Shown here piece by piece: positions 43,334 through 47,999 of a stretch of DNA of 47,999 bases (position 1 is the first letter of the stretch; every line of letters begins with the position of its first letter). This DNA is from Stutzerimonas stutzeri (lineage in GTDB: Bacteria; Pseudomonadota; Gammaproteobacteria; Pseudomonadales; Pseudomonadaceae): assembly GCF_013522825.1 (NCBI RefSeq), contig NZ_JAAMQZ010000035.1:1-47999 (forward strand). Direction: 5' to 3'. The notes beneath the pieces were generated by a model, which saw only the letters and a program-made list of their open reading frames with translations, did no database searches and was not told the origin of the DNA. A program made the position numbers and the translations under genes.

Positions 43334-44857
43334 ATGACCGTGATCAAGCAAGACGACCTGATACAAAGCGTTGCAGACGCTTTGCAGTTCATCTCCTATT
43401 ACCACCCCGTCGACTTCATCCAGGCGATGCACGAAGCCTACCTGCGTGAAGAGTCGCCGGCGGCGCGCGACTCCATGGCGCAGATTCTGATCAACTCGCG
43501 CATGTGCGCCACCGGTCATCGACCGATCTGCCAGGACACCGGCATCGTCACCGTCTTCATCCGCGTCGGCATGGACGTGCGCTGGGACGGCGCCACCATG
43601 AGCGTCGACGACATGATCAACGAAGGCGTTCGCCGCGCCTACAACCTGCCGGAAAACGTCCTGCGCGCCTCGATCCTGGCCGACCCGGCAGGCGCGCGCA
43701 AGAACACCAAGGACAACACCCCGGCGGTGATCCACTACTCCATCGTCCCCGGCGACAAGGTGGAAGTGGACGTCGCGGCCAAGGGCGGCGGCTCCGAGAA
43801 CAAGTCGAAGATGGCCATGCTCAACCCGTCCGACTCCATCGTCGACTGGGTGCTCAAGACCGTCCCGGAAATGGGCGCCGGCTGGTGCCCGCCGGGCATG
43901 CTCGGCATCGGCATCGGCGGCACCGCCGAGAAGGCCGCGGTGATGGCCAAGGAAGTGCTGATGGAGCACATCGACATCCATGAGCTGAAGGCCCGCGGCC
44001 CGCAGAACAAGATCGAGGAAATGCGTCTTGAGCTGTTCGACAAGGTCAACCAGCTGGGCATCGGCGCCCAGGGCCTGGGCGGCCTGACTACCGTGCTCGA
44101 CGTGAAGATCATGGACTACCCGACCCACGCCGCATCCTTGCCGGTGTGCATGATCCCCAACTGCGCCGCCACCCGCCACGCACACTTCGTGCTGGATGGC
44201 TCCGGCCCCGCCGCCCTGGAAGCCCCGGACCTGGACGCCTACCCGGAAATCGTCTGGGAGGCCGGCCCGAGCGCCCGCCGCGTTAACCTCGACACCCTCA
44301 CCCCGGAAGAGGTGCAGAGCTGGAAACCGGGCGAAACCGTCCTGCTCAACGGCAAGATGCTCACCGGTCGCGACGCCGCGCACAAGCGCATCGTCGACAT
44401 GCTCAACAAGGGCGAAGAGCTGCCGGTGGACCTCAAGGGTCGCTTCATCTATTACGTCGGCCCGGTCGACCCGGTGGGTGACGAAGTGGTTGGCCCGGCC
44501 GGCCCGACCACTGCCACGCGCATGGACAAGTTCACCCGTCAGATCCTGGAAAGCACAGGCCTGCTGGGTATGATCGGCAAGTCCGAGCGCGGCCCCATCG
44601 CCATCGACGCGATTCGTGACAACAAGGCCGTGTACCTGATGGCCGTCGGCGGCGCCGCCTACCTCGTCGCCCAGGCGATCAAGAAATCCCAGGTGCTGGC
44701 CTTCGCCGAGCTGGGCATGGAAGCCATCTACGAGTTCGAAGTGAAGGACATGCCAGTGACCGTCGCCGTCGACACCAAGGGCGAATCGGTGCACATCACC
44801 GGTCCCTCGATCTGGCAGCAGAAGATCGCCGAGAACCTGGCCGTGGAAGTGCAGTAA
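43334..44857 (+). CDS. Class I (iron-sulfur) fumarate hydratase
   Basis: The 507-residue enzyme hydrates fumarate to malate in the TCA cycle and carries a [4Fe-4S] cluster. It contains the alpha region CATGHRPICQDTGIVTVFIR, the motif MAMLNPSDSIVDWVLKTVPE, the cysteine-bearing GAGWCPPGMLGIGIGGTAEK and SLPVCMIPNCAATRHAHFVL, and a beta region with GRFIYYVGPVDPVGDEVVGP followed by AGPTTATRMD. It is the fused alpha-beta form, of usual length. The ATG at 43334 is the family start. A terminator follows. FumA or FumB naming is not resolved by sequence. Confidence 0.95.
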   Translation: MTVIKQDDLIQSVADALQFISYYHPVDFIQAMHEAYLREESPAARDSMAQILINSRMCATGHRPICQDTGIVTVFIRVGMDVRWDGATMSVDDMINEGVRRAYNLPENVLRASILADPAGARKNTKDNTPAVIHYSIVPGDKVEVDVAAKGGGSENKSKMAMLNPSDSIVDWVLKTVPEMGAGWCPPGMLGIGIGGTAEKAAVMAKEVLMEHIDIHELKARGPQNKIEEMRLELFDKVNQLGIGAQGLGGLTTVLDVKIMDYPTHAASLPVCMIPNCAATRHAHFVLDGSGPAALEAPDLDAYPEIVWEAGPSARRVNLDTLTPEEVQSWKPGETVLLNGKMLTGRDAAHKRIVDMLNKGEELPVDLKGRFIYYVGPVDPVGDEVVGPAGPTTATRMDKFTRQILESTGLLGMIGKSERGPIAIDAIRDNKAVYLMAVGGAAYLVAQAIKKSQVLAFAELGMEAIYEFEVKDMPVTVAVDTKGESVHITGPSIWQQKIAENLAVEVQ

Positions 44858-44880
44858 CGATCTTCTCGTGCTGAATGGAG

Positions 44881-44912
44881 AGCCCGGCCTTGCGCCGGGC
44901 TTTCTGCTTTCT
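44881..44912 (+). terminator. Terminator of the fumarase gene
   Basis: AGCCCGGC pairs with GCCGGGCT (44881-44888 with 44894-44901) across a five-base loop, followed by the T-rich TTTCTGCTTTC. It begins 23 bases after the stop and faces the convergent VF530 gene. Confidence 0.85.
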
Positions 44913-44920
44913 GGCGGCCC

Positions 44921-45145
44921 TCAGCCTCGCCCGTTGCGCAACCTGACGAACAGCTTCTCGACCTTCTCCCGCGCCCAGGGCGTGCGGCGCAGAAAGGTCA
45001 GGCTCGACTTGATGCTCGGCTCGCTCTTGAAACAGCGAATGTCGACTCGCTCGGCCAGGCCCTCCCAACCATAGCGAGCGTGCAACTCGATCAGCATGGC
45101 TTCGAGGGTGACGCCATGCAACGGATTGTTCGGGGCTACGCTCAC
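44921..45145 (-). CDS. VF530 / DUF2132 family small DNA-binding-like protein
   Basis: The 74-residue protein shows the family pattern NNPLHGVTLEAMLIELHARY and ERVDIRCFKSEPSIKSSLTF, then LRRTPWAREKVEKLFVR. Family structures are small helical folds that suggest DNA binding; no function is proven. It follows the DJ-1/PfpI gene by 55 bases on the same strand and ends near the fumarase terminator. Confidence 0.88.
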   Translation of the reverse strand: MSVAPNNPLHGVTLEAMLIELHARYGWEGLAERVDIRCFKSEPSIKSSLTFLRRTPWAREKVEKLFVRLRNGRG

Positions 45146-45200
45146 GGATGGCTCTCTCGGAATGTGATTGAAGACGGTTTGGGCAAACGGGACGGCTATC

Positions 45201-45782
45201 CTACAGCTTTATCTCGGTGCCCAGCAGCTTGAGAAAGCCCGCCAGCCAGGCCGGATGCGCCGGCCATGCAGGCGCCGTCACCAGATTGCCTTCGCTGTGC
45301 GCCTGATCGACCGGGATTTCCACGTAATTGCCGCCAGCCAGCCGCACCTCGGGCGCACACGCCGGATAGGCACTGCAATCACGATCCTGCAATACGCCGG
45401 CAGCCGCCAGCAATTGCGCCCCGTGACAGACTGCGGCAATCGGCTTGTGCGCCTCATCGAAGGCGCGGACCAGTGCCAGTACCCGCTCGTTCAAACGCAG
45501 GTATTCGGGCGCACGACCACCCGGAATCACCAGTGCGTCATAGTCCTCGGCGCGTACGGCTGCGAAGTCGAAATTCAGGGCGAAATTATGACCCGGCTTC
45601 TCACTGTAGGTCTGATCGCCCTCGAAATCGTGAATTGCAGTACGTACGGTTTCACCGGCTTGCTTCTCCGGGCATACCGCATGGACGCTGTGACCCACCA
45701 TTTGCAGCGCCTGGAACGGCACCATGGTTTCGTAATCCTCGACGTAATCGCCAACCAGCATCAGAATCTTCTTCGCAGCCAT
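45201..45782 (-). CDS. DJ-1/PfpI family protein
   Basis: The 193-residue protein has the class I amidotransferase-like fold with KILMLVGDYVEDYETMVPFQ at the start, DALVIPGGRAPEYLRLNE and the nucleophile elbow PIAAVCHGAQLLAAAG with the reactive cysteine. Relatives include deglycases, chaperones and proteases, so activity here is not assigned. The ATG at 45782 is preceded by AGGAGAACG. It lies between the phospholipase-D family gene and the VF530 gene. Confidence 0.92.
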   Translation of the reverse strand: MAAKKILMLVGDYVEDYETMVPFQALQMVGHSVHAVCPEKQAGETVRTAIHDFEGDQTYSEKPGHNFALNFDFAAVRAEDYDALVIPGGRAPEYLRLNERVLALVRAFDEAHKPIAAVCHGAQLLAAAGVLQDRDCSAYPACAPEVRLAGGNYVEIPVDQAHSEGNLVTAPAWPAHPAWLAGFLKLLGTEIKL

Positions 45783-45825
45783 CGGGTCGTTCTCCTGTCG
45801 GGTGAATGATCAGTGGCCTGTCAGG

Positions 45826-47064
45826 TCAGCCACTTCGGTTGAAAATATTGATCGCCAGACGGTCCAGCAGTCCCCACATTCTCTGATAGATGCGCATGCG
45901 CAAGGGACGTGCATGCCATTTGCACAAATCGATCTCGATACTGCGTGAAAAGTCCTGCTCGAAACTTTCCGCGACACTGGCGCTGAGATTGGCATCGACC
46001 GCTTCAAGATTGGCTTCCAGGTTCCAGCGCAGATTCCAGTGATCGAAGTTGCACGAGCCGATACTCACCCAGTCGTCGATCAATACCATCTTCAAGTGCA
46101 GGAAGTGTGGCTGATATTCATGAATACGCACGCCGGCGCGCAACAAGCGGGGATAGTAACGCTGGCCCGCATAGCGAATGGGAGGATGGTCGGTGTTGCG
46201 GCTGGTCAGCAACAGGCGTACTTCGACCCCGCGGCGCGCGGCGCGCAGCAATTCGCGTCGCACCCTGCCGGTCGGCAGGAAGTAAGGCGTAGCGAACCAG
46301 ATTCGCGTCCGTGCGTGCTGCAGGTTCCGGATCAGGCTGTGAAGGATGTCGCGATGCTGACGCGCCGCCGAGTAGGCCACCCGCCCCATGCCATCCCCAG
46401 GTTCGGGATTCACTGGAATCTTCGGCAACCGCTGCGGCAGCGGGAATTGCCAGATTCTGCGCCTCATGCACAAAGCCCACTGCGCATCGAACAAGCGACG
46501 CCAGTCATTCAGCAATGGCCCGCGGATCTCCACCATGGCTTCATGCCAATGTTCTTGCGGCTTTTCCGGGTTCCAGAACTCGTCAGTCGCACCTGTGCCT
46601 CCGACAAAGCAGCAGGTATCGTCGACCAGGATCAGCTTGCGATGATCACGGTGCAGGTTGCGGAACTTCAGACGCCACTTCAACGGATTGTACTGGCGCA
46701 GATCGACGCTACCATCGGCTAGGCGCTGACGCGCGCCCTGTCCAAGCTTGAGGCAGCCAAAGGCATCGAACAGACAGCGTACCCGCACGCCCCGAGCGGC
46801 GGCAGCGACCAGCGCATCCACAAGACGCTCCGCACACTGGCCATCCTCCACCAGATACAACTCGACGTCCACACGCCGCTCGGCAGCATCGATGCACTGC
46901 AGGAGACGCGGAAAGAAGCGGGGGCCATCGATCAGCAACCGAAACCGATTGCCTTCGCGCCAGGGAAAGACTTCCCCGGCGAGCATCATGCCCGAGGCCT
47001 TCAAGGAAGCGCTGCCTTGTGTTGTTGCCCGATAACGCTGAAAGACATTGAAATCCTTGTCCAT
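45826..47064 (-). CDS. Phospholipase D / cardiolipin synthase family protein
   Basis: The 412-residue protein has two PLD (HKD) motifs: HRDHRKLILVDDTCCFVGGT near residue 170 and HFLHLKMVLIDDWVSIGSCN near residue 345, the second followed by FDHWNLRWNLEANLEAV. There are no obvious N-terminal membrane helices, unlike ClsA, so it resembles ClsB-type enzymes that make cardiolipin or phosphatidylglycerol derivatives. The start is uncertain: ATG at 47064 has a weak ribosome site, GTG at 47196 and an ATG pair near 46989 are alternatives. Confidence 0.9.
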   Translation of the reverse strand: MDKDFNVFQRYRATTQGSASLKASGMMLAGEVFPWREGNRFRLLIDGPRFFPRLLQCIDAAERRVDVELYLVEDGQCAERLVDALVAAAARGVRVRCLFDAFGCLKLGQGARQRLADGSVDLRQYNPLKWRLKFRNLHRDHRKLILVDDTCCFVGGTGATDEFWNPEKPQEHWHEAMVEIRGPLLNDWRRLFDAQWALCMRRRIWQFPLPQRLPKIPVNPEPGDGMGRVAYSAARQHRDILHSLIRNLQHARTRIWFATPYFLPTGRVRRELLRAARRGVEVRLLLTSRNTDHPPIRYAGQRYYPRLLRAGVRIHEYQPHFLHLKMVLIDDWVSIGSCNFDHWNLRWNLEANLEAVDANLSASVAESFEQDFSRSIEIDLCKWHARPLRMRIYQRMWGLLDRLAINIFNRSG

Positions 47065-47388
47065 TGAGTACCACGCAGGCTGACTAATCGTCAGGGCTCC
47101 GGAACCTTCTATAGGGATGCGGCGAGCCACGGAGTTCCGAAACTGCCCACACGTCAGACCTGCGCCTTGTTGATATGTCCGCTGCCGATTATGCACAGGC
47201 TGCGGCAGGCGTCCTGACGGGTCAAGCGCAAGCCCTCACGGACACTGGCGTCATACAAGCATCATCGCCCCGTAACCACTGTGACACTGCGCCTGCCTAG
47301 CCTGAGCCAACATCATCGCTCGACGAAGAATTGTCGCTACGGTAACCACTCCACATGCATTACACCGCCAGGGCTGATCAGGAAGGAT
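47065..47388. other. 324-base divergent gap before the orphan membrane peptide gene
   Basis: The region should hold divergent promoters for the phospholipase-D family gene and the small membrane peptide gene. I see no convincing -35/-10 pair, repeat or RNA gene. If the phospholipase-D family gene starts at the GTG at 47196, 132 bases of it would be coding. Confidence 0.5.
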
Positions 47389-47598
47389 ATGGGACACCTG
47401 CAGGCCGAGCGTCTGTATGCCGAAGAGTCCCTGCGTGAAGCGCAGACCCCGCGTTATCGAGTGTTCAGCAGTGAATATAGTGCGCAGTTGCAAGAGGCTG
47501 AAGCAAGCTCGACAACGACGACTTGGATAGTCATTGCAGCCATATTGCTGTGCGTGATTGGCAGCGGCGAGCTCGTCGCCACAAGTCGCTGGGGTTGA
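47389..47598 (+). CDS. 69-residue putative tail-anchored membrane peptide
   Basis: The frame starts MGHLQAERLYAEESLREAQT after a GGAAGG ribosome site. It has a polar, helical N-terminal ~45 residues and one hydrophobic helix at the C-terminus (TWIVIAAILLCVIGSGELVA), ending in TSRWG. This layout suggests a single-span membrane protein with the soluble part inside. I recognise no family. It is the last protein gene before the ribosomal RNA operon. Confidence 0.65.
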   Translation: MGHLQAERLYAEESLREAQTPRYRVFSSEYSAQLQEAEASSTTTTWIVIAAILLCVIGSGELVATSRWG

Positions 47599-47893
47599 GC
47601 GTCACGGAATGGAACGCGCGACGCATGGATCCCAGGCGGTTGCGCGTCGATGACATCGGAGCGCGACCCGACATCATCCAGACTACCCGCCTTGGCATCC
47701 CGCAAGGTCGCGATGAGCACCTACCTTACCGCTTTGTCGATGCCGGCTTCGCCCCGCATTGCACCCGCAACCCGCTACGCCGAAGCCAATGTGAAGGCAA
47801 GGACTACGTTTTGCTGCAGCGCGACAAGCTATCGAGCTAGCGCTGTTGCTGCTGGGACTTTGGCGAAACTGACCTTTTTCTTTTGCGCAAAGA
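47599..47893. other. 295-base gap between the membrane peptide gene and the rRNA terminator
   Basis: Overlapping short frames are open on both strands, but none has a good ribosome site or recognisable sequence. No tRNA fold was seen. Confidence 0.5.
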
Positions 47894-47930
47894 CAAACCC
47901 CCGATCATCTTTCGATGGTCGGGGGTTTGG
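47894..47930 (-). terminator. Terminator of the rRNA operon
   Basis: On the minus strand AAACCCCCGACCATC pairs with GATGATCGGGGGTTT around a short loop (GAAA), followed by TTTGTCTTTG. It lies about 10 bases past the 5S rRNA 3' end. Confidence 0.92.
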
Positions 47931-47937
47931 TGTAGAA

Positions 47938-47999
47938 GCTTGACGATGACCTACTCTCACATGGGGAGACCCCACACTACCATCGGCGATGCGTCGTTT
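47938..47999 (-). rRNA. rrf: 5S ribosomal RNA, 3' half (cut by the window edge)
   Basis: The minus strand contains the Pseudomonas-type 5S end, including CATCGCCGATGGTAGTGTGG and GTGAGAGTAGGTCATCGTCA. The remaining 5' half lies outside. It implies an rRNA operon running leftward into this window and ending here. Confidence 0.95.

Noticed and set aside
43247..44794. A minus-strand frame of 515 residues opposite the fumarase gene
   Set aside because: Same artefact: dense His, Val and Asp runs, no domain, and a conserved fumarase on the other strand.
47599..47943. Short overlapping plus-strand frames before the 5S gene
   Set aside because: No ribosome sites, no recognisable motifs, and one frame runs through the rRNA terminator.

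Overview
This window reads as chromosomal DNA from a Pseudomonas-type gammaproteobacterium, most like the stutzeri/mendocina/oleovorans group. It is GC-rich and encodes MvaT, RhlB, AapJQMP and a 481-residue AlgA-type protein. REP-like elements sit between genes, and the Pseudomonas-type order rpsP-rimM-trmD-rplS next to ffh-ypjD-corC is present. The species call is an inference from gene content and protein likeness; no database search was made. No CRISPR array, prophage or tRNA was seen. The edges are an IS3-family transposase start (left) and a 5S rRNA 3' end (right).

Layout. 1-117: 5' end of an IS3-type element. 181-3791 (-): ffh, then rpsP-rimM-trmD-rplS; a 181-bp repeat with inverted ends lies between ffh and rpsP and may supply the -35 box of the ribosomal-protein operon. 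4047-6150 (+): ypjD-corC. 6145-8696 (-): CoA-type Nudix hydrolase, gamma carbonic anhydrase, DUF1289 and purT, overlapping or closely spaced. 8947-9447 (+): L,D-transpeptidase. 9578-14009 (-): NIF3-like gene and purL. 14101-18283 (-): general amino-acid ABC transporter aapJ-aapQ-aapM-aapP. 18629-22304 (+): carboxylesterase, diguanylate cyclase, rhlB and a 55-residue membrane protein. 22322-25109 (-): moaC-moaD-moaE and a PhoH/PIN ATPase, with the second copy of the repeat between them. 25585-28530 (+): yaaA, the AlgA/ManC enzyme and a small conserved-looking protein. 28539-30936 (-): HerA-like ATPase and purU. 31341 (+): mvaT. 31847-33271 (-): sbcB. 33443-40158 (+): six tightly packed genes, RDD / SpoIIM-like / DUF4129 / DUF4350 / MoxR / DUF58. 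40198-41511 (-): PilZ protein, DUF4124 protein and a lipoprotein. 41694-44857 (+): pykA and class I fumarase. 44921-47064 (-): VF530 protein, DJ-1/PfpI protein and a phospholipase-D family enzyme. 47389 (+): orphan membrane peptide. 47894-47999 (-): rRNA operon terminator and 5S 3' end.

Most of the window is housekeeping: translation and SRP targeting, purine synthesis (purT, purL, with purU making formate), molybdopterin, central carbon metabolism and nucleoid structure. The least-understood coherent unit is the six-gene MoxR/DUF58 cluster at 33443-40158. Four of its five junctions overlap and most of its products look membrane-bound, so it plausibly builds one MoxR-driven envelope machine. 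The most unusual DNA structure is the repeat pair at 2224-2404 and 23533-23704. Both copies nearly abut the stop codon of the upstream gene, carry two internal hairpins, and have matching inverted ends.
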